In this document: positions 48,301 to 51,413 of the stretch, in pieces
Layout of the letters: each line of letters begins with the position of its first letter
Position numbering within the stretch: position 1 is the first letter of the stretch
NCBI GenBank assembly: GCA_942486035.1
Contig: CALNXK010000034.1
Location: 2,602,001-2,666,000 of the forward strand
From: Porites lobata
Taxonomy: Eukaryota; Cnidaria; Anthozoa; Scleractinia; Poritidae
Length of the DNA: 64,000 nucleotides
Direction of reading: 5' to 3'
Position numbers and translations under genes: made by a program
The notes under the pieces: generated by a model
The model's input: the letters and a program-made list of their open reading frames with translations, nothing else
Told to the model about the DNA's origin: nothing
Databases searched by the model: none

Positions 48301-49825
48301 TTATTCTCTACTTCCCCTCCCCTGTCGTTCAGCCGAGACCCAACTCTCTTGGCGGGGGCCTTTGATTCACTGAGTCCTTCTCGCCCCATGCTCCCACCAG
48401 ATTTATACCTGTTAGCTGCTATGTTTTTATTTACATTTTCCCATTTTCCTTTAGAGAGGAAGACAAGGCACGGATGTTACTTGGAGGCTTTGTAAGTTAG
48501 CTAAATCATTTTTCATCCAGCTATAGCCTATTTTATTTAAGTGTCCAGGAGTTATCTCATAGAAAGAAAGGATCGTTGTTTAATTTCTGTAGCAAACATC
48601 CCTTGTTTAAATCGAGAATCCTCCAATTCTTTACATGGAAAGTTTGTTCCTCACACAGAGCGTTGTATCAGAGCTCTTTTTATGATCGTACACAGTTTTG
48701 CCGCAGCAGTGAACGTGCACCACAATATTTGTCTTCAGCCAGGTGTACACGTGCAAATACGCGTGGTGACAAAATACTTTGATATAGGGATGAGGGATGA
48801 ATACTATACTAGTTTCTTCATTACTCAGGAAACTGAACTCCTATGTTTGTGTCAAAGCTAACGAATTGGTTTTGAAGTGTTTTAGTAGTGTTTACGTTGT
48901 GTGGATAGTGAAATGATTTGGCTCCGTCGGGGTTGGTAGAAGCTAGTTCAGTTCGTTGCGCTTTCTTTGCATGCGATCTGAGACTAAGAGTAAGTTGAGC
49001 TAGAATTCTTTTAGAATGAATTTAAGTTCCCATTTTTTCTACGTTCCAACTCTGTTACCCTCTTATATAACGTTCTAAAATATTAATAGTAATTTTCAAT
49101 TATTGTTTTAGCAACCAAAAGATCAAGAGAAGAAAAGAAAGAAAAAAATATTCAGTAAATTGGCTAAAGTTACTCTTGGATCAAAACGAAAAGGTACGTG
49201 ATTTTGCCCGGTCATTAACTTACATTAACTTGCATGGAAATTAATATAAGCCCGCCATAGCCACTGAAATGGCAAGGGCAGTGGTCAAACCTGAACTTGA
49301 TCCAGTATAAACTCTTGAAACTTCTTGAGATGCAAACCCATAATTTAGGATCGAAATGCGCCAGTTACTTAACACGATGGTGCCTCTAGGTGTTTGAAAT
49401 TGTCGCAGTCAGTAACATAGTGGCTATCATAAGACAAAGGATACATGAACACTGTCTGATATTGAGCTCGTTTGGGGTGAGGAATGGCTCACTATTGTCT
49501 AAGTGTAGTCGCCATCTTTGATTGTTTAAGCAGAAAAAATTGGGTAATAGAAAGTGTGATCAACAGAGTGGCCGTAAAGCTATCACTTGGAATGCCCCTA
49601 CCTCCTGAAAAAAACTTGCACTGCTTGCTAGCTGACCTGACTTTGAGGACAGTATGCAGGAAACTAACAAACTATTTTCATGTAGGATTGCTGCAACCTG
49701 ATGGAGCGGGGCCTGAACCCGTGGATTTAGAAGAGGATCAAGATTTTGAGGAGTTTGCAACTTTGGAAAGTGACGCTCGACCGGGACAAGAAGAGGACGA
49801 TTCTGACAATAGTGATGCAACGTGA
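395..49825 (+). CDS. BLTP2: BLTP2 / KIAA0100 / hobbit homologue, 5' partial gene (65-66 exons)
   Basis: Bridge-like lipid transfer protein family member 2. Known relatives are fly hobbit and yeast Fmp27 (Hob1), rod-shaped repeating beta-groove proteins anchored in the ER that carry lipid to the plasma membrane. I joined 65 exons (listed in the block entries) from 851 to the TGA at 49823-49825. Every exon pair agrees in phase and every border is GT/AG. Adding a candidate 36-bp exon at 395-430 (acceptor ctatcag, donor gtaagt, phase 0) gives 6,663 bp, about 2,220 residues against roughly 2,235 in human. Identity rests on FFDKVRLLYHGRL (the GFWDK-type motif), ASKYDD, NDHHSV, HDSYAKFRS, QRGFELS, EGCV, FTIRHKLLEIST, KEHFEVNV and EYHNRTWTW, all in family order. 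The N-terminal anchor exon lies left of the window. Expression of the 395-430 exon is the weakest part. Confidence 0.93.
851..9544 (+). CDS. BLTP2: BLTP2 exons E1-E13 (N-terminal groove)
   Basis: Exons: 851-966, 1282-1339, 1661-1756, 2483-2528, 3497-3624, 4149-4204, 5205-5314, 5686-5753, 5869-6035, 7141-7313, 8195-8228, 8631-8808, 9352-9544. The translation is rich in alternating hydrophobic and polar residues, as expected for the repeating beta-groove, and includes GIQVSSVQLIIRN, FTYWLEYFKSW and a predicted amphipathic end (CRFLIKWFPGWALKKF). The 34-bp exon 8195-8228 was found because exons 7141-7313 and 8631-8808 do not agree in phase on their own. Inserting it restores the frame and reads DIKQFNSGRYL. 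No frameshift or internal stop is present. Confidence 0.9.
2761..2960. repeat. Tandem duplication, 103-bp period
   Basis: The sequence beginning TGTACAATTAAAGCATGCAA at 2761 starts again at 2864 and continues to about 2960 with no difference that I can see. It lies in the BLTP2 intron between E4 and E5. The perfect match means a recent duplication or an assembly artefact. Confidence 0.9.
2961..3255. mobile_element. MITE with about 75-bp terminal inverted repeats
   Basis: The left end ACTGTGCTTTTCACAAACAC and the right end (reverse complement ACTGCGCTTTTCAAAAACAC) match over roughly 75 bp, down to GCGTTTTTCGCTGCCG. TA is present at both edges, which suits a Tc1/mariner-type target duplication. 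No coding capacity. It abuts the tandem duplication directly. Confidence 0.85.
4257..4308. repeat. Fragment of the CAGTTGTT MITE family
   Basis: CCCAGTTGTTTAGATGGTGG resembles one end of the complete element at 31737-31885. The opposite end is absent, so this is a broken copy. Confidence 0.6.
4378..4586. mobile_element. Short MITE with GAGGCCCTGCCAGG ends
   Basis: The left end GAGGCCCTGCCAGG and the right end CCTGGCAGGGCCTC are exact inverted repeats of 14 bp. The core is about 180 bp of non-coding sequence. Open frames across it are chance. Confidence 0.8.
4919..4977. repeat. Perfect 23-bp inverted repeat (hairpin)
   Basis: Arms at 4919-4941 and 4955-4977 are exact reverse complements (GTGTATTATCAGGTTTAAAA core) around a 13-base loop. 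It is probably the centre of a palindromic transposon remnant. Confidence 0.85.
6284..6474. mobile_element. MITE of the AACAATGTTGG family
   Basis: Ends GTGCAAACGGACCCAACA and TCTGTTTGCATGGGGC form inverted repeats, with internal palindromic CAACATTGTTG blocks and a central CAACAACACCCAACAAC. The same family forms a longer composite at 58669-59085. Confidence 0.8.
6753..6992. mobile_element. Palindromic MITE with TCGTTTTGATAC ends
   Basis: The left end GGTTAGTAGTCGTTTTGATAC is mirrored at the right by GACTTTGTATCGAAACAACC. Internal copies of the GTCGTTTCGATAC word are also inverted (TATCAAAACGAC). It sits in the long intron before E10. Confidence 0.75.
8971..9044. repeat. Palindrome of about 35-bp arms
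   Basis: CCCGGCTAGCAGAGACCTCT and its near reverse complement AGGCCTCTGCTGGCAGGG flank a 5-base loop, with a few mismatches. It is a foldback element remnant or a compact MITE. Confidence 0.75.
9940..18323 (+). CDS. BLTP2: BLTP2 exons E14-E25
   Basis: Exons: 9940-9999, 10096-10220, 11065-11151, 11918-12026, 12324-12456, 13408-13519, 14015-14106, 14809-14878, 15711-15809, 17333-17392, 17890-17986, 18253-18323. Landmarks are NWDPTLHMALHE, a possible catalytic-free groove strand series, TGIFFPFEFNFA, PLPTDLWLRFQ followed by DPFEVKLRDNYA, and then a charged helical stretch ending EEKNSQIYIERSK. The last two match the same order in the human protein as I know it. Acceptors of E17 (gacaaag) and E20 (tcaaaag) are AAG rather than the usual CAG or TAG, so those two borders are a little less sure. 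The phases still fit. Confidence 0.9.
10247..10611. mobile_element. Nested MITEs: one element inserted in another
   Basis: A small element (ends CACACGAATCCGGACA-like and CCGGACTCGTGTGGACGGG) is present intact at 10537-10611 and as a split copy at 10247-10285 plus 10509 onward. Into the split copy a 223-bp MITE (10286-10508) has inserted. Its ends are AGGGAGCTTAAGCAACAGCG and CGTCTTTGCTTAAGTTCCCT. The target ATT is duplicated on both sides (10283-10285, 10509-10511). The neighbouring unbroken copy shows the empty site GCATATTTTTTATCCGG. Confidence 0.85.
10919..10940. repeat. (CAA)n microsatellite
   Basis: Seven uninterrupted CAA units in the intron before E16. Confidence 0.95.
11740..11853. 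mobile_element. CAGTGGCGGATCC MITE, copy 1
   Basis: It begins CAGTGGCGGATCC and ends GGATCTGCCACTAC, with a G-rich core (AGATAAGGAGGGGGGGG, GGCGGTCTC). The same family is at 14349-14474, 48061-48200 and 59552-59701, with a broken end near 18567. Confidence 0.8.
12966..13102. repeat. Imperfect palindrome with about 57-bp arms
   Basis: CATTATATTACAAAAAAAG at the left is mirrored by TTTTTTGTAATATAGTG at the right. The arms meet at AGCAGAGGGATCC / GCTCTGCT. Roughly one base in five differs between the arms. It is probably a decayed foldback MITE. Confidence 0.7.
14349..14474. mobile_element. CAGTGGCGGATCC MITE, copy 2
   Basis: AGTGGCAGATCCAGGGG at the left and CTGGATCCGGCACT at the right form the ends. 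The core is C- and G-rich (CCCCCCTTATTTTTGGACC). It lies in the intron between E20 and E21. Confidence 0.8.
15857..16190. mobile_element. Palindromic MITE with GTAACACACTAGGCGAC end
   Basis: The left end GGTCGTAACACACTAGGCGA is matched by the right end CGCCTGGTGTGTTCCGCCC in inverse. Inside, a second inverted pair (GAAGTTTTGTGGAAATC / GACTTTCACAAAAAAATTC) meets around TGATTTGATTTTGTGCG. The unit is non-coding. Confidence 0.75.
16640..16800 (+). repeat. tRNA-derived SINE, decayed
   Basis: CAGTTTAAGAGCACTTGCC resembles a tRNA A box. GGGTTTGATTGCC, 31 bp later, resembles a B box. The tail continues GACGCCATATGTTGGTTGAG, a sequence type typical of short interspersed elements rather than a folded tRNA. 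No anticodon arm can be drawn with confidence. Adjacent antisense CGGGACTCGAACC at about 16603 hints at a second, broken copy. Confidence 0.55.
16806..17127. mobile_element. MITE (GTTTTTGAGCGA family) carrying a nested insert
   Basis: It is the same family as 10286-10508: GACGTTTTTGAGCGATGCAC, CAACTGGAAGTGGAC, AGCGTCAAGGCATATA and GGTTGACGTGCGTTGCTC occur in the same order. The copy is interrupted by an 83-bp element at 17004-17086. Confidence 0.85.
17004..17086. mobile_element. 83-bp TAGCCTGCG element with 9-bp target duplication
   Basis: The ends TAGCCTGCGTTGCAG and CTGCGACTCAGGCAA are imperfect inverted repeats. CCGGTTGAC is repeated exactly at 16995-17003 and 17087-17095, while the intact family copy at 10286-10508 has it once. 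This is a clear insertion footprint. A duplication of 8-9 bp points to a hAT- or Mutator-type element. Confidence 0.85.
19281..26662 (+). CDS. BLTP2: BLTP2 exons E26-E35, GFWDK-type block
   Basis: Exons: 19281-19417, 20565-20640, 20776-20872, 21670-21768, 21940-22011, 22268-22323, 23111-23249, 24729-24825, 26032-26128, 26582-26662. This is the most conserved stretch, about residues 860-1180 of the model. It reads TPMRTSLLTWEFQDLDLFVL, PYPHSGLEF, FRDFPQAVF, LKYFYDLKF, then LPFFDKVRLLYHGRL across the junction of 22268-22323 and 23111-23249, followed by YDVTERMQWEWR, ASKYDDRRVIHLPAF, GDPNDHHSVI and VHDSYAKFRSQNL. The family name for this block comes from the GFWDK motif of yeast Fmp27. Here the aromatic-Asp-Lys core is FFDK. 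The C-terminal end carries a short basic run, SKRK. Confidence 0.95.
19464..19601. repeat. Palindrome with about 57-bp arms
   Basis: AAAAATAAATTCTAATCTCA ... GTAGCTTTCGAC is mirrored by GTCGAAAGCTAC ... TTAGAATTTATTTTT around a 24-base loop, with scattered mismatches. It is a foldback element in the intron after E26. Confidence 0.8.
19731..20002 (+). repeat. tRNA-derived SINE with intact A and B boxes
   Basis: GCAGCGTGGCCGAGTAGTCT carries an A-box-like TGGCCGAGTAG. CCCGGGTTCGAGTCCC, about 40 bp on, is a good B box. A second B-box-like CCGAGTTCAAATCC follows. The unrelated tail ends in TAATTAATTAAA. The head resembles a Leu/Ser-type tRNA but lacks a full acceptor pairing, so it is a SINE and not a tRNA gene. 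Confidence 0.7.
22753..23063. mobile_element. MITE with CTTTAGATTCGAGGAGGA ends
   Basis: The left end CTTTAGATTCGAGGAGGAGG and the right end GTCCTCGTCTTAGAATCTAAAG are inverted repeats. The core is 260 bp and non-coding. It ends 47 bp before exon E32. Confidence 0.8.
24245..24271. repeat. (AAT)n microsatellite
   Basis: Uninterrupted AAT units in the intron before E33. Confidence 0.95.
24908..25178. mobile_element. MITE with ACTACAACCAGTTGCAAAA ends, copy 1
   Basis: The left end ACTACAACCAGTTGCAAAAA is mirrored by TTTTTGCAGCTGGTTGTGGT. The core has CTTGTGATCCCCTCCTCC and AACTTTGAATGGAGGGGAGG. A second copy in the opposite orientation is at 32758-33012. A tRNA-like fragment (about 24840-24890) abuts its left end. 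Confidence 0.85.
25192..25324. mobile_element. Short MITE with ACGATTCGCAA ends
   Basis: TTACACGAGACGATTCGCAA and GCGATTTTTAGCGC at the left are mirrored by GCGCTAAAAATCGTCGTTGC and GAATCGTCCCGTAA at the right. The core contains ACAACATTGTTCC, recalling the AACAATGTTGG family. Confidence 0.8.
25745..25872. mobile_element. MITE with ACAGTTGAACCTCTCC ends
   Basis: ACAGTTGAACCTCTCCACAA is mirrored by GGGGAGGTTTGACTAT. Internal GGCCATTGTAGAGAGGTTGA repeats the end in inverse. Related partial copies are near 44285-44435 and 46705-46780. Confidence 0.7.
26318..26463. repeat. (GGT)n and (GAT)n microsatellite cluster
   Basis: A pure GGT run changes into GATGAT runs with interruptions, 119 bp before exon E35. 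It is not coding: no exon border encloses it and the flanking exons already join in phase. Confidence 0.95.
27405..36465 (+). CDS. BLTP2: BLTP2 exons E36-E48
   Basis: Exons: 27405-27476, 27569-27663, 28676-28949, 29790-29842, 30725-30797, 31550-31651, 32209-32280, 33251-33373, 33473-33563, 33978-34144, 35025-35318, 35886-35981, 36400-36465. Landmarks are FASTFRWFQKYQ, VSRPIRRGTFFKR (strongly basic), FTQQRGFELS, NRRIAFGLFEAY, FVAFAEE, SEGCVLVAAGNARIL, YFATVGADD, GEAVGGMVNATG, NTFTIRHKLLEIST and AQYAMLIDIVHN, all in family order. E46 (294 bp) and E38 (274 bp) are the largest coding exons in the window. E37 uses an AAG acceptor. The reading frame also stays open upstream of 28676, but that part lies before the acceptor and has no family resemblance. 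Confidence 0.93.
28041..28385. mobile_element. MITE with GAGCGCTT ends, diverged copy
   Basis: AGAGCGCTTAACATTTGTCAG at the left and CTGACTTTTGGAAAGCGCC at the right mirror each other. CTGGCTGGCCAGACC and CTGGCCGGCCAGTTCTG lie just inside. It is the same family as 59746-59941. A further degenerate copy is near 29335-29490. Confidence 0.65.
30135..30308. mobile_element. Near-perfect palindrome, 174 bp
   Basis: AGACTACGAGTAGTCCCCCA to GCGCGCGTGAAAATCACCC at the left is reproduced in reverse complement at the right with very few mismatches, around a loop of about 24 bases (CGCGAGAAAAGGCGAC). It could extrude as a cruciform or form a long hairpin in the pre-mRNA. It lies in the intron between E39 and E40. 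Confidence 0.9.
30870..31200. mobile_element. PIF/Harbinger-like MITE, TTA target duplication
   Basis: The ends GGGACGGACCATTAGAAAAC and GTTTTCTAATGGTCCGTCCC are exact 20-bp inverted repeats, extending to CTTATCCG / CGATAAG. TTA flanks both sides (30867-30869 and 31201-31203), the usual 3-bp duplication of PIF/Harbinger elements. No transposase frame is present. Confidence 0.9.
31737..31885. mobile_element. MITE with CAGTTGTTCAAAAGGTGGATA ends
   Basis: GGCCCCAGTTGTTCAAAAGG and CCTTTTGAACAACTGAGGCC mirror each other. Internal ATCCACTGGATA words are repeated in both directions. Broken relatives are at 4257-4308 and near 24480. Confidence 0.85.
32758..33012. mobile_element. ACTACAACCAGTTGC MITE, copy 2, opposite orientation
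   Basis: TTCAACCAGTTGCAAAAATG at the left and TTTTGCAACTGGTTGTAGTT at the right. The core words TTCCATTCAAAGTTGTT and AAGCACAAGATCATGG are the reverse complements of words in the copy at 24908-25178. Confidence 0.85.
33061..33221. mobile_element. F1 repeat copy
   Basis: It starts GGCCATTTCCCACAAACTCT and ends ACTCGAAAATGGTC. The core GAAAATGAGTTCTATTTCC is followed by a partly mirrored half. It ends 29 bp before exon E43. Confidence 0.75.
34350..34985. mobile_element. Composite: duplicated MITE pieces around a TA-flanked MITE
   Basis: A small element (34350-34437, ends ACAGTTAAACCCCGTTAATAC and GCGGGGTTTGACTGT) is followed by unique flank. Then comes a 317-bp MITE (34480-34796, ends TACCGTAAAATTCCGAAAAT and ATTTTCGGAATTTAACGGTA), and then a second, partial copy ending at about 34952. 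After both copies the flank TAACTCCGTAGTGAAATGAC is repeated (34437 and 34952), so a segment that includes flank was duplicated. Confidence 0.8.
35337..35515. repeat. Dispersed repeat shared with 44850-45025
   Basis: TGACTGTATCGCGGGTTCAG ... TTCGCTTTTGGCCTTGGCT AAATCTAT parallels GACCGTATCGCGGGCTCAG ... CTTCGCCTTTAGCCTCGGC TAAATCTAT at 44850-45025, in the same orientation. It starts about 20 bp past exon E46. The class of element is not recognised. Confidence 0.6.
36500..37090. repeat. Two diverged copies of an unclassified repeat
   Basis: AACAGCCCATATTTATTGCTTAATTTTGCC at about 36540 is repeated as a diverged version at about 36920 (CAGCCCATACTTATAGC), each followed by TCCAAAACT and AATTACCAG. 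They are arranged head to tail in the intron before E49. Confidence 0.6.
37672..39529 (+). CDS. BLTP2: BLTP2 exons E49-E52, coiled coil
   Basis: Exons: 37672-37769, 38426-38509, 38906-38998, 39480-39529, roughly residues 1702-1810 of the model. The translation is a near-continuous heptad-like helix: AIDRLQRMRFHLRL, then EMRRLERELYEINLLRKQA, then VIELERTIEKQKELL, ending with AYKDFLMNV. The human protein has a coiled coil at the same place, after the AQYAMILDIV segment. E50 must end at 38509 using the gtaaga donor. Reading one base further gives an immediate TAA, and the chosen donor keeps phase with E51. Confidence 0.92.
38235..38389. mobile_element. MITE with ATTCACTATTTTCGAATCCCC ends
   Basis: TATTCACTATTTTCGAATCC at the left is mirrored by GGATTCGAAAATAGTCAATG at the right, with AATACACTCT / AGAGTGTATT inside. 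It ends 37 bp before exon E50. Confidence 0.85.
39875..40099. mobile_element. MITE with GTTTACCATTT ends
   Basis: GTTTACCATTTGTACAAA at the left and TTTGTAAATGGTAAAC at the right form the ends. Long open frames across it (up to 102 codons) are not supported by splice signals or family resemblance. Confidence 0.65.
40243..49825 (+). CDS. BLTP2: BLTP2 exons E53-E65, C terminus
   Basis: Exons: 40243-40357, 41459-41549, 41893-41980, 42764-42922, 43831-43874, 44048-44179, 45195-45257, 45651-45722, 46206-46346, 47544-47614, 48455-48491, 49112-49193, 49686-49825 (stop TGA). The sequence reads ASWQLTQEDGQLAIAD, LLPNSIYK, RLFSRVRPP, GIGVKEHFEVNV, FFFPQRAHE, a Ser/Pro-rich linker in 44048-44179, IYVKIPEVSLLVSYKG, IPTLEYHNRTWTWHDLL and EEDKARMLLGGF. 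It ends with a lysine-rich patch (DQEKKRKKKIFSKL) and an acidic tail of about 45 residues (LEEDQDFEEF, EEDDSDNSD). The basic patch matches the position of the basic C terminus of the human protein. The acidic tail seems extra relative to human, judged from memory. Confidence 0.92.
40436..40927. mobile_element. F1 repeat split by a TAGCC-type MITE
   Basis: The F1 repeat starts GGCCATTTCTGAGTTCC and ends AACTCGGAAATGG. Within it, 40530-40712 is a separate 183-bp MITE with ends TAGCCTGCGCAGCTGGCGGG and CCCGCCAGCCACGCAGGCTA. The flanks GTTACCGAG and ATTTCTGAG look like a decayed 9-bp target duplication. Confidence 0.8.
42005..42382. mobile_element. MITE with TACAGTAAAAAC ends
   Basis: TACAGTAAAAACACGCGACT and AGTCGCGGGTTTTTACTGTA are nearly exact inverted repeats continuing into AAGAAC / GTTCTT. 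TA is at both edges. The core is 320 bp and AT-rich. It begins 24 bp after exon E55. Confidence 0.85.
43069..43444. mobile_element. Two adjacent MITEs: ATATCGAGGTTCC type and F1
   Basis: 43069-43220 has ends GGAACCTTGATTTAACG and TTATATCGAGGTTCC, with an internal ATATCGGGGTTCTTTT. 43276-43444 is an F1 copy with ends GGCCATTTCCGAGTTCC and AACTCGGAAATGGCC. Confidence 0.75.
44580..45025. repeat. Unclassified dispersed repeat
   Basis: It contains GGAGCTCCCCGCGCGCCCGG and GCCCCATAGCTAAGAAAATC, a run of CCACCCACCCGTCCTCCCGC, and the block shared with 35337-35515. It has no clear inverted ends and no coding capacity. It lies in the intron before E59. Confidence 0.5.
47250..47524 (-). repeat. tRNA-derived SINE, antisense
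   Basis: On the minus strand the head reads GCAGGATTAGTTCAGTCAGT then AGAGCGCTTGAC (A box) and GGTTCGATTCCCGG (B box), followed by an unrelated tail with GGTGTTCCCGTCTCCAGTAG and a palindromic CTCCAGTAGGAGACG. Its head stops 20 bp before exon E62. Confidence 0.7.
48061..48200. mobile_element. CAGTGGCGGATCC MITE, copy 3
   Basis: CAGTGGCTGATCCAGTCC and TGGATCCACCACTG are the ends. The core is G-rich, with CAGATAAGGGAGGAGGGGGA and TTCGGCCCTTCGGGCC. Confidence 0.8.
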
Positions 49826-51413
49826 CAGTTGTAATATTTCTTCCTTGGAGCTGAAAACTTGGATTAAATGCGTGACCAAAGAATCTGGAAGCAATTTCGA
49901 CTTTGCATACCGGAAAGATCTTAACCAAATGATGAATAGATATCTGGAAACAAACGTAACACTACAGTTTATAAAAACAAGGTGGAAACAAAATAAAGCC
50001 GAGTGATAACACTCGACAGTTGGAGACTTGGAAACAAGCATCCTGATTACTTGATGCAGATCGATCTGTAGAGGGTACTAGAACAAGCAATAGCGGTTAT
50101 TATGGTGGGGTCTCTCGTTCAAATGTTTTGAAACTTAGAAGGTATTCTTAAAGACGTTGAGAGTATAATTTACAGCAAGATAGGGTAATATTTTTTGTTT
50201 CAAATTTCATAGCCTCGAATACATGTAAGATACAAAAATATGAAGTTGTTAACAAAATATACTGCCTTTCGCAGGCACCTGGGCTGATATTATAATATTT
50301 ATGCTTTTATATAGGTGGAAATTTAGAGATTATAGTAGATTGTAAAGAAAAGATGATGTACTTGACTCGCAAAGAAAAGATAAAAGTGAAATATTTACTT
50401 CTTTTGGGTGTTGTACTTTGTAATTTCCTGTTTCCGGACCGGACAAAAAGTGCTGTAGGGGTACCGTTTAGACTAGGTGGGTCATGAATTGGTTGTTTCC
50501 CCCACGGAAATATTCGCGACGAGAGATTTGACCATTTGAAATCGACTGTCATAGTTGGGCGAATGGACGTATATGGGAGACAATTAGCTTCAGTGGTTTT
50601 CTGGGCGAATTACTTTTGCGCCGCTCTCATGGTATGCTTCGATCACTCTTGCATGTCTCAGTTATATACGAAGAGCGGTGATCATGCGAGACCTGTTCTC
50701 CCTGTTCGATTTGTTTAATAGTTATACGACGATCTTTTCAATAGTTCTTCACCTTGTATTTTCCGTCGTCATTTTTGATGAAAATTTCTGCATGGTGCTC
50801 TGAAAGTTGTTTGTTCGATTCTGCATTATATTTATCAATTTGTATGCTCGGTATGTGGGGTTTAGATCATTGTTCACTGCAAACAGCGTTTATTGGTTTC
50901 ATTGAGTGAATAAATCATCGGAGCAGTGAGTGAGTGAGTAAATGAAATTTAACTCCATTTTCAGAATTAGACGCTCTTGACCTAAAATGAAAAACTCATG
51001 GATTGATATTTTGTATTTTGCTAAGCGTTTTTACGTTGATTTTCATTCATTATTCAGATATTTTTCGGTGTCAAATTGTTTCTTGTCACCGGTGCTCTAG
51101 AAGACAACAAAACTCGAGGAGCGTTAATTTAAAAAATCCGAATATTGTGAAAAACCTGACTTCAAAACTTGCAGTCCATGTAAGGAAGGGTCACCAGTTT
51201 TCCTCCTTACGACCGGCCCTTAAGACCTTTCTTGGGGGACCTGGGAATGAGCTTCTCCAAATATGGGTATGCCATTGTATGGCGGGAAATTCTCCTGTGA
51301 GCATGTACATCTCAGTCATCTCAGTTGTTTGTCGCACGTCTTGGATCCATAAATTTCGTCTAAATCAGCTTTTTAGTTAATAAATCATCGGGAAAACAGC
51401 GGTTTTCTTAGTT
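49826..51413 (+). other. BLTP2 3' UTR and intergenic gap
   Basis: After the stop at 49825 there is no exon with family resemblance. An AATAAA hexamer at about 49992-49997, some 165 bp past the stop, is the most likely BLTP2 polyadenylation signal. Further AATAAA copies occur near 50910 and 51380. The rest is AT-rich unique-looking sequence in which I see no gene, tRNA or clear transposon. The promoter of the next gene should lie here, but I cannot point to a core element. Confidence 0.55.
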
